A DNA stretch of 64,000 nucleotides from Draconibacterium mangrovi (GTDB taxonomy: Bacteria > Bacteroidota > Bacteroidia > Bacteroidales > Prolixibacteraceae). The notes beneath the pieces were generated by a model. The model did not search any database and was not told the origin of the DNA. It saw only the letters and a list, made by a program, of their open reading frames with translations. Made by a program: the position numbers and the translations under genes. Location of the stretch: assembly GCF_010586825.1 (NCBI RefSeq), contig NZ_JAAAGB010000009.1, positions 1 through 64,000 of the forward strand, given 5' to 3'. Position 1 is the first letter of the stretch, and each line of letters starts with the position of its first letter. This document shows, piece after piece, positions 19,746 to 29,192 of this stretch.

Positions 19746-19889
19746 CTTCTTCCCCCATTTTCTACATGCTAAATAACATAGGCACAGTAACTAAGTCTCA
19801 AAACCTGATTAAACCTAAACATTTCGAATGTTTATAAAAAAGGAAACAAAAAGATTGATTCTGAATAAACGTAAAAGGTAGTTAAGACC

Positions 19890-19919
19890 TTTGAATAATC
19901 GTTAGAAAACATATATTTG
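19890..19919 (+). promoter_or_regulatory. Promoter of the T2SS-like operon
   Basis: TTTG (19890-19893), 18 bases, TATATTTG (19912-19919) is a full match to the Bacteroidota consensus. The predicted start is near 19926, 30 bases before the secretin ATG at 19956. Confidence 0.7.
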
Positions 19920-19955
19920 CAGTAGTACAAATCCTCGGTATATTCAGAACAAACC

Positions 19956-21803
19956 ATGAAACTGAAAAAGAATCTCCTTACAATTCTCATATTATGTTTT
20001 TCATTTATGAGTTATTGTCAGAATACTCAAAAAGAACCTCTAGAATTAATATTAGACAGCTTATCTAATAGTTCGATCCCACAACTTAATGAAAAGGTAG
20101 ATTTGTCGTTAAATAATCTTCCCTTATCTGAATTTGTGCGAACAATATCTAATCACGTTGGCCTTAATATTACAATTTCGCCCTCTCTGAATATCCCGGT
20201 AAACAATAATTTCTCGGGTGTAAAAGCAAAGGACATAATATTAATGCTATGTGAGGAGTACAATTTAAACTGCAAGATTTATGGCAACATCATAAACCTT
20301 CAACCGGTTTCTGAGAACTCCTCAAAATGTACTGTGAAATATAATAACAACCTTGTTTCCTATCACCTAGAAAACGCAACCTTAAAGGAGTTTACACAGC
20401 AACTATCTAGTTTATCCGACTATAATTTTTTTCTTCTGAATAACACAGAATCAACACTCCTAAATGGATTTGTTGATTCGTTAAACATCATCAATGCCAT
20501 CCAGGGTTTAGCAAAAAGCAATAATCTGAGTATTAAGATTGAACCGGAAAATATAATTTTATTTGAACCGGGATTACCGAATGGAGAAAATAGTTTTGTT
20601 GGTAACAACTACCAAAGTTTAGACGAAACAATCGCAGTAAATGAGTTTGGACAGATTACGATTAACGGCAATAATATGGTGTTAAACGACATATTACAAA
20701 ATGTGGTTAACAAACTTGACATTCCGTTCCATCAGGATAAACCATTACTGGGCGAAAAAAAAATAGCATTAAAAAATGTTTCTCTTGAGATATTACTAAA
20801 CAGTTTGGTTTCCGGCACACAACAAACCTATAAGTTTCAGAATGGGGTACTACACTTAGGTAACAGGGCAGCTACCGAAATGAAAACCACCCGAATCGTT
20901 AAATTCAACTACAGACGCGTAGATTCCCTGATAGAAATGCTTCCTGTAAATTTCTTACCGAATGTTGAGTTAAAAGAATTCGCCGAATTGAATTGTATAA
21001 TGCTGACAGGAGATGCTGATCTACTGGCTAATGCTGAAAATAAACTCAGAGAATTAGATGTATCTGTCCCTGTAGTATTAATTGATGTCATTATTATAGA
21101 TGTATCAAATACAGCAGAACTTGAAACCGGAATAGAGGCAGGATTAGCTTCAGAGGATAATCCTGTAACTCAAGGAGGAACAATTAACCCCGGTATTGAT
21201 TATACCATGACCGCCTCCTCAATTAACAATGCGATAAGCAAGTTGGGATTAACAAAATTAGGGAAAGTCACTCCTGAATTTTACATTAAATTAAAAGCTT
21301 TGGAGACTAATGGTGTTATCGATATTCGAAGTACTCCTCAATTATCAACACTAAACGGACATGCTGCAGATTTATCAATTGGAGAAACGCAGTATTACGA
21401 AGAGAACCGGAACATGTACCAGGGAAGTTTAAATCCTCAGCTTGAAACCCTTACAACTTATTTACCTGTTCGAGCACAATTAGGAGTTACTATTGAGCCG
21501 TTCGTTACCGGGAATGGAGATGTTACTCTTGAAGTGCAGGTGGAGCAATCAAATTTCACTGATCGATACAAAGAAGATGCTCCTCCGGGAATTATCTCCA
21601 GGACTTTTAAATCAATGATCAGAGTGAAAAATCAGGAAATGGTTTTGTTGGGAGGTCTGGAAGAAATACAATCAGAAAAGTCGCATTCCGGCTTACCTCT
21701 TGTTGCCAGAATACCAATTATTAAATGGTTTTTTACAAAAACAATAAAAAGAAATAATAAGAGCAGACTCAATGTTTTTATAAAACCTACCATTCTATAC
21801 TAG
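19956..21803 (+). CDS. gspD: Secretin (GspD/PilQ-like) of the T2SS-like system
   Basis: This 615-aa outer-membrane secretin has a signal peptide (to about FMSYCQ). An STN-like N0 region follows (LSLNNLPLSEFVRTISNHVG), then repeated N-domains. The C-terminal secretin domain carries LGVTIEPFV, the VLLGGLEE segment and SGLPLVARIPIIKWFFT near the end, the typical lip and membrane signature. Secretins form the ring through which folded proteins or pili cross the outer membrane. It is first in a plus-strand operon with all following genes closely spaced. No pilotin-binding S-domain is evident. Confidence 0.85.
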   Translation: MKLKKNLLTILILCFSFMSYCQNTQKEPLELILDSLSNSSIPQLNEKVDLSLNNLPLSEFVRTISNHVGLNITISPSLNIPVNNNFSGVKAKDIILMLCEEYNLNCKIYGNIINLQPVSENSSKCTVKYNNNLVSYHLENATLKEFTQQLSSLSDYNFFLLNNTESTLLNGFVDSLNIINAIQGLAKSNNLSIKIEPENIILFEPGLPNGENSFVGNNYQSLDETIAVNEFGQITINGNNMVLNDILQNVVNKLDIPFHQDKPLLGEKKIALKNVSLEILLNSLVSGTQQTYKFQNGVLHLGNRAATEMKTTRIVKFNYRRVDSLIEMLPVNFLPNVELKEFAELNCIMLTGDADLLANAENKLRELDVSVPVVLIDVIIIDVSNTAELETGIEAGLASEDNPVTQGGTINPGIDYTMTASSINNAISKLGLTKLGKVTPEFYIKLKALETNGVIDIRSTPQLSTLNGHAADLSIGETQYYEENRNMYQGSLNPQLETLTTYLPVRAQLGVTIEPFVTGNGDVTLEVQVEQSNFTDRYKEDAPPGIISRTFKSMIRVKNQEMVLLGGLEEIQSEKSHSGLPLVARIPIIKWFFTKTIKRNNKSRLNVFIKPTILY

Positions 21804-21804
21804 T

Positions 21805-23034
21805 ATGAATCGCTTTTACTCCGCAATACGAAAGAATGTAAAATTTAAGAAGTTTATTATTCTTTGCCTTAATTTAAAAGGCAAAAGTAATTTTTCTTCT
21901 ACCCTCTTTCTTATTGAAAAGAGTAGATCAAATCTTAACATCGAAGATAGAATTGATGGTTTTATTGAAAACAGAGATACCACCAGAATTCAATCCTTAA
22001 AGGGATTACCTGTATTTATACACGTTTCAGGTGCTGGCGTAGTTACAAAAGAACTTTCGGAACATTTGTCGTACAATAACGTGCAAAAGGTATTGCCGAA
22101 CTTTAACCTTAACGATTTTATTGTTCAGATCGACAACCTGGAAAACAATAAATCTATTTTAACAGTAATAAGAAAAGATCAGATTGATATACTCCTAAAA
22201 AAAACAAATCTAAATGATTTATGTTTTTCCGGAATATTTATGGGAGTGTCACCTGTAATAGCACTATGTAATAACTTCGAAGAAAAGAACGACACAATTG
22301 ATTTTGGAGAGACTTCATTAATAATTCATGACGGTAAAGCAAGTGGAATCGCAAAAGGATCCGAAAAGAATGATTCAATTTTTTTCATGGATGAGAAAAG
22401 AGACATTCAGACTATTTTTGCACTATCTTGTGCGATACACGTCTCTTTATCACCTCTAAGCTACACACATAGTTTTCAGCATTTCATAAATGGTTCTTCC
22501 GAGTCCATATATTCCAAATACTCGAAACAGTTTATAAAGACCGGGCTTGCAGTAATTTTTGCTCTTCTTCTGATTAACTATTTTTGTTTCGACTTCCTGT
22601 TTACAAAACAAAATAATCAAGCCCTTCAAATTAGTACACGTGAGAATATGTTATCCCAACTCTCAGACATACAAACCAAACTCAAGAATAAACAGAACTT
22701 TATATTAATTACCTCCCTGGAACAAAGCGGATTTTCAAGTTATTATTCCGATCAAATAGGACTCAATACCACAGAAGGTATTAAACTGACAAAACTTTGC
22801 ATCAATCCACTTCAAAAGAAAATAAAAACAAATGAAATACTTGAGTTTAAAAATGATGTAATACAATTAGAAGGAAAAGCCGAGTCGGTTAGCAGTTACA
22901 GGGAGTTTCTATCAAATATTGAGCGTTCCAAATGGTGTGAAAAAATATCATTTCAAGATTACCACTATGAACCCGGAAGTAAAAGTGCTGATTTTGTGCT
23001 GGAAATAATAACTGATGCAGTAATTACAAAATAG
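21805..23034 (+). CDS. Inner-membrane platform protein, GspL/PilM-PilN-like
   Basis: This 409-aa protein begins one base after the secretin stop. It has a large N-terminal cytoplasmic part (~245 aa) and one membrane segment (about residues 246-266). The periplasmic part starts with a coiled coil (ENMLSQLSDIQTKLKNK) and ends in a ferredoxin-like fold pattern (DVIQLEGKAESVSSYREFLS). This topology is that of GspL or a PilM-PilN fusion, which links the ATPase to the pseudopilus base. The N-terminal sequence is weakly conserved, so assignment rests on topology, the C-terminal PilN-like domain and operon position. Confidence 0.6.
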   Translation: MNRFYSAIRKNVKFKKFIILCLNLKGKSNFSSTLFLIEKSRSNLNIEDRIDGFIENRDTTRIQSLKGLPVFIHVSGAGVVTKELSEHLSYNNVQKVLPNFNLNDFIVQIDNLENNKSILTVIRKDQIDILLKKTNLNDLCFSGIFMGVSPVIALCNNFEEKNDTIDFGETSLIIHDGKASGIAKGSEKNDSIFFMDEKRDIQTIFALSCAIHVSLSPLSYTHSFQHFINGSSESIYSKYSKQFIKTGLAVIFALLLINYFCFDFLFTKQNNQALQISTRENMLSQLSDIQTKLKNKQNFILITSLEQSGFSSYYSDQIGLNTTEGIKLTKLCINPLQKKIKTNEILEFKNDVIQLEGKAESVSSYREFLSNIERSKWCEKISFQDYHYEPGSKSADFVLEIITDAVITK

Positions 23035-23039
23035 AGGAG

Positions 23040-23567
23040 ATGAAAAAATATAAAAAAAGATTATATCTGGTTGTGACTGTTTTTACATTTACTCTCTTGC
23101 TTTCCTGGAAGATGGCAATAAAACCTAGTATTGATTTATATTCAAATGTAAAACATCAACAAGATCAGCTGGAACTACTGGAAAATGCTCCTCAACAAAT
23201 AGCACTTTTAAAAAGAAAACTGGAACTCGTGGAACAGCAAATCGGAGCAGCTGCGACTGATATAAAACAAGAACAGATAATCAATGAAATTTCTCAATAC
23301 ATTAATGAAACAAAACAAATTGATTTATGCCAGTTATCGCCTGTTCACAAACAGCAAAGTGAGAATTATATAATTCAAACTTTTCAATTGGAATTAGAAG
23401 GTCGCTTTACACATCTTGTCAAGCTACTTCAATTCTTTGAGCAGAAAAAAAGCATCGGAAAAATAGCCTCAACTGAGTTTTTTCTCCATAATGACAGAAA
23501 AAACAAAACGAACAAACTTAGACTAAGATTATATATTCAAACATTTAGCAAACCCGCGCAATTATGA
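23040..23567 (+). CDS. GspM/PilO-like platform protein
   Basis: This 175-aa protein has a short cytoplasmic N-terminus and one membrane segment (residues 10-25). A coiled coil follows (KHQQDQLELLENAPQQIALL), then a ferredoxin-like domain (IIQTFQLELEGRFTHLVKLL). This is the classic PilO/GspM plan. It follows the GspL-like gene by 5 bases and would form its heterodimer partner. No sequence motif proves it, so the call depends on plan and place. Confidence 0.65.
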   Translation: MKKYKKRLYLVVTVFTFTLLLSWKMAIKPSIDLYSNVKHQQDQLELLENAPQQIALLKRKLELVEQQIGAAATDIKQEQIINEISQYINETKQIDLCQLSPVHKQQSENYIIQTFQLELEGRFTHLVKLLQFFEQKKSIGKIASTEFFLHNDRKNKTNKLRLRLYIQTFSKPAQL

Positions 23568-25987
23568 CACAAACAGTTACTAAAACAAAATATTTTTTGC
23601 ACTTACTTGTAATCGTATCACTAATTGTAAACAGTTGTAGCGACTTCATTGAAGAAGATTTGGGTGATAAAACAGTACAGTTGCAATCACCTATAGATGA
23701 GTTGGAAACTAAAAGCACAGCAATAAGGTTTTTATGGGAAGATATAGAAGGAGCATTAAAATACAACCTACAAGTTATTAATGCTGTTCTCCCCCAAAGT
23801 AACTTATTACTTCTTGATACTATTATTGAGGATAATAGCTGCAATTACATTTTGCCGCCAGGCAAATATCAATGGAGAGTAAATGCGTTTAACAAGGTAT
23901 CACAAACACCCTATTCGCAACATTCACTTACAATCTTAATACCTTATGATATCAGTAAAGATCAGGTCGCATTGTTATCTCCTTCCGAGGGAGAGATATA
24001 CAATGAAAACAAAGTAAATTTTGAATGGACCCCTGTTGAAAATGCCACTAGTTATAACATTGTTATAAAAAAAGACGACTGGATTACAGGTACAGAACTA
24101 TTCAATGATTACCTTCCTATTTCAAATATGACAACAACATTAGCCGACGGAAAATATGTATGGGGAGTTTCAGCAATTGATTCTGTTCATAAAAAATCAT
24201 CTTCGTATAGCATTCGGGTACTGGAAATAGACAAATACGGTCCGGCAGCACCTACTCCCCTTTTTCCAGTTTGCGATACAATTCTAAATTATGAACAGGT
24301 AAAATTTAGCTGGAAAAGTACAGAAGAATCTGTTCGCTATAAGCTGTTCGTTTATAATACTCCTACTGACACAGAACCAACATTTACAGCAGAAACACAA
24401 GATACATCGTACCTTCATCAGTTTTCATCCGAATATACATATTATTGGAAAGTAGTAGGATATAATAAAAACGACAAAATAGGTACATATTCTAATCTGG
24501 TAAGTTTTAGCCTCAAAAAGGAAGAAATACTTACCGATAAGTCTGTAGAAATTCTATTTCCAACTGAAGGACTAAAAATGGACGAGGTTGTTGTTTCATT
24601 TTTATGGAACGAAGTAGATGGTGCAAATGAATACCATGTTCAGATTGCTAATCCTTCTTTTGACGATCCTGTGAAATTAATTTACGATCAACAACTTGAA
24701 CTAAACCATTTTGAAATTGAACTGGAAGGGGGTGAATATGAAGCCAGAATACTTGCCTCTGACGGTAAAACAAGTACACCTTACAGTACCGTAAAATTTA
24801 GTATTACTTCGTTCTCTGACAAAAAAACAGAATTTAGTTTCCCTACTAATAACTCGACGCTGAACTATAATGATCTAACAATAGCATGGAATCAAATTGA
24901 AAATGCCACAAATTACCACCTGCAGATTGTCTCTCCTGATTTTTCTTCACCGGATAAACTCATCCATGATGACTGGATTCCAGGAAATAAGGTCAATCTA
25001 AGCCTTGCGACCGGACTATATCAGGCATGTATCCAGGCAACTAATGGAAGCTTGCTTTCCAAAGCAGACACCATTCAATTTGAAATAAATAATAATGATC
25101 TCAGTGAAACTACTCTACATTTATTAGCACCTGATAATGATAAGCTGATCAATCAAAAAAATATAACATTTAACTGGGAGCAGCTGGATGGTGATGTTAT
25201 ATATGAATTTGTATTAAAAAATGGCAACTGGAATGATGAGAATTTAATTTCGAAGTTTCAAACAGAGAACACGCAGACTTCTGTTTCGTTAGATGAAGGA
25301 AACTATTCATGGGGAGTAAAAGCTATTAACAAGATTAACGGCAGCGAGACCACTTTTTCATCACGTGCGTTTTCTATTGATGTAACGCCCCCTAATCCGC
25401 CAATGCTTGTCTTTCCCACGCACGATGCGATATTGGAGGATTATTCTGTAACTTTTTCATGGGATGACGGCTCGTCTTCATCAGATGATAATACGTACGA
25501 ATGGGAACTTTTTAAAATTTCAGGTAGCGGCGCAACTCCAATTGCTTCCGAAAATACAACAAATACTGCCTTTGGCTATTCGCTTAACGATGAAGGAACA
25601 TATCAGTGGAGAGTAAGGACTAAAGATCCAGCCGGTAATCAAAGTGATTACTCTGCATCGTGGGATTTTACGATTAGCAATGCTCAGGTTGCTGACCTTA
25701 GCGACATAAGTACTGTCATACTAGCACCTAAGGATAGTCTCGTTACAACAGAATCCACTCATACGTTCTGGTGGGAAAAATTAGATGGTGCCGAAAAATA
25801 TGACTTTCAACTGGTAACTCCTTCTTTTGATAGTATAGAATCATTAATAGAGGATACAACACTAACAGATAACAAAATCACCTTAACAATTCCTCCGGGC
25901 ACATATCAGTGGCGCGTTAAAGGACTCAATTCTATTTCTCAGACTGATTACTCCACTTATACGCTAATTATTAATCCTTCTGAATAA
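23564..25987 (+). CDS. Large lipoprotein of repeated Ig/FN3-like domains in the T2SS-like operon
   Basis: This 807-aa lipoprotein has a lipobox ending LIVNSC. It consists of about eight repeats of ~90 aa, each with the pattern FxWxxVxxAxxYxxQI and a closing GxYxWRVKA strand, as in FN3-like domains. It starts 4 bases before the stop of the GspM-like gene, so it belongs to the operon. It is not part of the standard T2SS set. It might be a surface receptor or scaffold that holds substrate, or take a pilotin-like role. This is speculation; only the lipoprotein and repeats are seen. Confidence 0.7.
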   Translation: MTQTVTKTKYFLHLLVIVSLIVNSCSDFIEEDLGDKTVQLQSPIDELETKSTAIRFLWEDIEGALKYNLQVINAVLPQSNLLLLDTIIEDNSCNYILPPGKYQWRVNAFNKVSQTPYSQHSLTILIPYDISKDQVALLSPSEGEIYNENKVNFEWTPVENATSYNIVIKKDDWITGTELFNDYLPISNMTTTLADGKYVWGVSAIDSVHKKSSSYSIRVLEIDKYGPAAPTPLFPVCDTILNYEQVKFSWKSTEESVRYKLFVYNTPTDTEPTFTAETQDTSYLHQFSSEYTYYWKVVGYNKNDKIGTYSNLVSFSLKKEEILTDKSVEILFPTEGLKMDEVVVSFLWNEVDGANEYHVQIANPSFDDPVKLIYDQQLELNHFEIELEGGEYEARILASDGKTSTPYSTVKFSITSFSDKKTEFSFPTNNSTLNYNDLTIAWNQIENATNYHLQIVSPDFSSPDKLIHDDWIPGNKVNLSLATGLYQACIQATNGSLLSKADTIQFEINNNDLSETTLHLLAPDNDKLINQKNITFNWEQLDGDVIYEFVLKNGNWNDENLISKFQTENTQTSVSLDEGNYSWGVKAINKINGSETTFSSRAFSIDVTPPNPPMLVFPTHDAILEDYSVTFSWDDGSSSSDDNTYEWELFKISGSGATPIASENTTNTAFGYSLNDEGTYQWRVRTKDPAGNQSDYSASWDFTISNAQVADLSDISTVILAPKDSLVTTESTHTFWWEKLDGAEKYDFQLVTPSFDSIESLIEDTTLTDNKITLTIPPGTYQWRVKGLNSISQTDYSTYTLIINPSE

Positions 25988-25989
25988 CA

Positions 25990-26463
25990 ATGCTAAAAAA
26001 GAATAATAAAAGAAATACATACATAATGCTTCCAATTGTTCTTACAATCTGGGGTGTAATATTTTATAAAGTTTTTTTGGGAAATCGAGGAGGGGAAATC
26101 GATACAAATCAACTTCCGGCAAGCTTTCAACATGATTTAAAAGACACCTTGGTGACAAATTCCTACGAGCTTGATTTATCTTACGATGATCCTTTTCTTG
26201 GGAAAACTTCAATACCAAAAGCCACAAAGAATAGTTCTCCTGAGAGTTCAGGTAATACATTAGAAGAAACTTTAATACTTCCTAATATTATCTACAGCGG
26301 CTATGTAAAAAATGAGGAATCAGTTTCAGCATACCTTAATATTGATGGCGAAATAATTATTGCAGAAGAAAACAGAGAATACGCTGATATTAAGGTTGTA
26401 AAGATTCTTCCGGATTCAGTATTAGTTTACTTCAAAAACAAACAAGAATGGATAAAAATATAA
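25990..26463 (+). CDS. GspC/PilP-like periplasmic connector
   Basis: This 157-aa protein has a membrane segment (about residues 12-29), a flexible part with the DPFLGKT motif (as the DPF of PilP/GspC linkers), and a C-terminal HR-like beta domain. That domain runs from IYSGYVKNEESVSAYLNIDG, has a central IIAEEN and ends DIKVVKILPDSVLVYF. GspC/PilP proteins join the inner platform to the secretin. The length suits PilP. The neighbours support it. It overlaps the next gene by 16 bases. Confidence 0.65.
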   Translation: MLKKNNKRNTYIMLPIVLTIWGVIFYKVFLGNRGGEIDTNQLPASFQHDLKDTLVTNSYELDLSYDDPFLGKTSIPKATKNSSPESSGNTLEETLILPNIIYSGYVKNEESVSAYLNIDGEIIIAEENREYADIKVVKILPDSVLVYFKNKQEWIKI

Positions 26464-27032
26464 ATCTCAAATTCCTCTTTTCTTTCCTTGTTTTAACCAG
26501 TATCATTTGCTCTCAATCGAACTCTTTGAGTGCACAAGATGAATTGTTACGTCATATTACAATAAAAGCAGATGGTTATTGTCACCTTTTTTATGTTCCC
26601 TACTCAATTAAAAAAGTTAATGTCGAAGATGATGTAACTTATTATTGGTTTGCAAATGGAGAAGTGCATCAAAATACCGGAGGATATTCCGGTCAACTTC
26701 TCCAAAGTATTTATCAGAAAACAACATTTGGAGGATCTCTTATTGAGAAAGGTACTTTTAAAAATGGAGTAAAAGACGGGGTTTGGAAGATATGGGATTT
26801 AGATGGAAATCTTGTAAAGATTGAGAATTGGAAGAAAGGATTTAAAGATGGTAAAGCTTATATTATAGATCCAATTACTGAAAAAGAAGTCATTACAGGA
26901 TACAAAGACGATCAGAAACATGGATGGGAACTTCAATTTCAAAATGATTCATTAATTATGAAGGAGAGGTTTAAACACGGAGTAAAAATAGATTCGGATC
27001 GTCATTTTCTCTTTTTTCGCAAAAATCAGTAA
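26448..27032 (+). CDS. Exported YwqK/MORN-like protein in the T2SS-like operon
   Basis: This 194-aa protein has a signal peptide (ending about NSLSAQ) and a series of short beta-hairpin repeats. Examples are GTFKNGVKDGVWKIWDLDGN and WKKGFKDGKAYI, the MORN/YwqK pattern of some toxin-immunity proteins. It overlaps the GspC-like gene and is therefore co-translated with the machinery. Its job is unknown. A further YwqK-like protein is the putative immunity gene at 33056-33592. Confidence 0.6.
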   Translation: MDKNINLKFLFSFLVLTSIICSQSNSLSAQDELLRHITIKADGYCHLFYVPYSIKKVNVEDDVTYYWFANGEVHQNTGGYSGQLLQSIYQKTTFGGSLIEKGTFKNGVKDGVWKIWDLDGNLVKIENWKKGFKDGKAYIIDPITEKEVITGYKDDQKHGWELQFQNDSLIMKERFKHGVKIDSDRHFLFFRKNQ

Positions 27033-27050
27033 TGTTATTTCAACAAGTAT

Positions 27051-28322
27051 ATGAATCGCTATCTGAAGATAGGAATTACGAAAAAAATCAAAGCCGGTGC
27101 TCTTCTTCTGGTTATTGGAATTGCTTTGATTCTTTTTATGCTTATCGGTTTATATCTGCTCAGAAAAGGATTAACCCACCGGTTACTGTCGGCGGCCCAT
27201 ACTGAAGAACAACTTCGATACAACCTTCAAAGCGCAATATCCTTTCTTGAGAACGAGCGTGAAATTCTGACCTCTTATGATTTCAGTTTGTTTCCAGACC
27301 TTGGAGATAGTACAACTATTGAAATAAATAATTGGGGATTTTTTGATACCGCGTTGATAAATTCAAGATTAAATAATCAAAATAAAAAGGGAATATTCCT
27401 CTTGGGAGGGAACCTTGGGTCTAGAGATAAATTGCCATCGCTCTACCATTCCGATCCGGATCGATATTTGTCAATTGGAGGTTTTACTTACCTTGGTACA
27501 AACACTTATCTCCCCCGATACGGAATAAGAAAAGCGTATGTAAACGGAGTTGGTTATTACCGCGATAGTTTAGTTTATGGAGAACAGCATCAGGCACAAT
27601 TGAAGTTGCCGAATCTTTCCGAGAAGATACTTCTTCGCTATAAACAATTCATGTCAAATCCATCTGCCAGCATCGCAACAATATCCCCTTCGGATGATTA
27701 TCAATCCCTGGCACTGAAAAGATCATTTTCTGATAAAACCTATTTAATTGAATCAGACCATGACATAGATCTCAGAGACATTTCTTTGATTGGAAATATT
27801 ATTGTTCATTCTAACGGGAATATTCTTATTGACAGTACAACAACTATTGATCAATGTATTCTTATTGGGCAAACAATAGAAGTTAAAAGCAATTTTAAAG
27901 GCCGGGGCCAATTGTTGGCACAAAAATCCATCGTTATCGATGAGAATTGCCGATTTTATAGCCCAAGTATCTTATCGGTATTAAATATATCATCTCAGGG
28001 CAAAATAACACTGGGAAAACAAGTTTTTTTAAACGGTACTATTTTATTAAAATCTACTAATTCAGAGTTGGTTGCGGACCTGAAAGTAGAAAATACCTGT
28101 AAAATTATCGGACAGATTTACTGTGATGCTTTTTGCGATTTCAATGGTGTGCTATTTGGCTCACTATATACTAATGGTTTTATAAAAATCACACCTAATT
28201 CATTTAATCAAAATTATTTGGTAAATGCCTGCATTGATATAGACCGTATGCCCGCAGAATATAGTAGTATCAATATTTTTGATAACGATGCACGATTAAA
28301 ATACACTGACAAATTATATTAA
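27051..28322 (+). CDS. GspK/PilX-like minor pseudopilin with beta-helical C-terminal region
   Basis: This 423-aa protein begins with a prepilin-like leader and hydrophobic helix (KIKAGALLLVIGIALILFML) that lacks the Glu5 of other pilins, as is known for GspK. A middle region follows, then residues ~220-380 contain short repeated strands (LIGNIIVHSNGNILIDSTTT, CILIGQTIEVKSNFKGRGQL). These resemble right-handed beta-helix or bactofilin-like repeats. GspK caps the pseudopilus tip. It ends overlapping the next pseudopilin gene, so the tip complex K-I-J is encoded together. The K assignment rests on helix, size and position. Confidence 0.6.
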   Translation: MNRYLKIGITKKIKAGALLLVIGIALILFMLIGLYLLRKGLTHRLLSAAHTEEQLRYNLQSAISFLENEREILTSYDFSLFPDLGDSTTIEINNWGFFDTALINSRLNNQNKKGIFLLGGNLGSRDKLPSLYHSDPDRYLSIGGFTYLGTNTYLPRYGIRKAYVNGVGYYRDSLVYGEQHQAQLKLPNLSEKILLRYKQFMSNPSASIATISPSDDYQSLALKRSFSDKTYLIESDHDIDLRDISLIGNIIVHSNGNILIDSTTTIDQCILIGQTIEVKSNFKGRGQLLAQKSIVIDENCRFYSPSILSVLNISSQGKITLGKQVFLNGTILLKSTNSELVADLKVENTCKIIGQIYCDAFCDFNGVLFGSLYTNGFIKITPNSFNQNYLVNACIDIDRMPAEYSSINIFDNDARLKYTDKLY

Positions 28323-28717
28323 TGGAAACAGAAATGAAAACCAGGAATCAAATCAACTCCTATTTTGTAAAAACACTTAAAGGCTCAACGATGGTTGAAG
28401 TGTTGATGGCGATTTTGGTTTGTCTAATTATATTTTCGTTATCTCTATCCATCTTACTAAATATTGAAAAAAACCACAATACCCGTTTAAAACTAAAAGC
28501 TGATCTTTTATATGAATTGATAAACAATGATACTGCTCCTTCAATTTCTGAAACCCGAATTACTAACGGATTAAATGTGAGTACAACTTACACGCCATAT
28601 AATGATTCACGCGAATTATATATAAAATCAGTTGTGATAAGCACTAAATCTGGCAAAAGATTATCAGAGAAACATCTCTTAACCAAAACATTAAATGAAG
28701 AAATATTCATTCAATAA
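28322..28717 (+). CDS. Minor pseudopilin (GspI-like)
   Basis: This 131-aa protein has a type IV prepilin signal: KGSTMVEVLMAI, with cleavage before a methionine/hydrophobic residue and Glu5, then a hydrophobic helix. A small globular part follows. It starts at the stop of the GspK-like gene and overlaps the next pseudopilin. Position between K and another minor pilin suggests GspI. A second ATG four codons downstream is an alternative start. Confidence 0.7.
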   Translation: METEMKTRNQINSYFVKTLKGSTMVEVLMAILVCLIIFSLSLSILLNIEKNHNTRLKLKADLLYELINNDTAPSISETRITNGLNVSTTYTPYNDSRELYIKSVVISTKSGKRLSEKHLLTKTLNEEIFIQ

Positions 28718-29192
28718 AAAAATCAAAGCTTTCACTTTGGTTGAGCTCTCCATAACGCTTGTACTTTCATTAATCGTTGTTGGAATGATGTATCTTGCCC
28801 TTCAGATTATAACTCAACAAATCAACCGGAGTGATGATAAAAAACTTGAGGATATTGCATTGGTTAAAATGGCGTTTAATAATGCGTTTTACGATTGCAA
28901 TGTTATCAGGTATGATGATGAAGCAAAAATTCTCATATGCAATGATTCTCTGAAAACCTACTATTTCTCTTTATATCCCGATCAAATTCTCTATTATACC
29001 TCGAATAATTCTAACAAAGATTTATTATTTGAAGGACAATATATGTTTGAAGTTGAAAGCTTAACAAATGAGTTGATAGCTGAAATTATCATTTCATTTC
29101 CTTCAAAAGTCGACACTCTTCAACTTTCTGTAAAGAAAGTATACTCGTCCGCAACCTTACTTAATTCTAAAAATATTAGTTTTGAATATTGA
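28695..29192 (+). CDS. Minor pseudopilin (GspJ-like)
   Basis: This 165-aa protein has a clear prepilin signal KAFTLVELSITLVLSLIVVG (cleavage A/F, Glu5). The globular C-terminal part is beta-rich. Its length and place after the I-like gene fit GspJ. It overlaps both neighbours, so expression is coupled with GspF downstream. Confidence 0.75.
   Translation: MKKYSFNKKIKAFTLVELSITLVLSLIVVGMMYLALQIITQQINRSDDKKLEDIALVKMAFNNAFYDCNVIRYDDEAKILICNDSLKTYYFSLYPDQILYYTSNNSNKDLLFEGQYMFEVESLTNELIAEIIISFPSKVDTLQLSVKKVYSSATLLNSKNISFEY

Larger units (their letters stand above)
19465..19750 (-). repeat. Promoter-leader repeat, copy 2 (homologous to 10880-11165)
   Basis: This is the second copy of the ~285-base control region upstream of an RHS gene A. 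It includes the 38-bp element at 19474-19511, the hairpin GCCCTCTG/CAGAGGGC at 19516-19535 and the promoter at 19713-19745. Confidence 0.7.
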
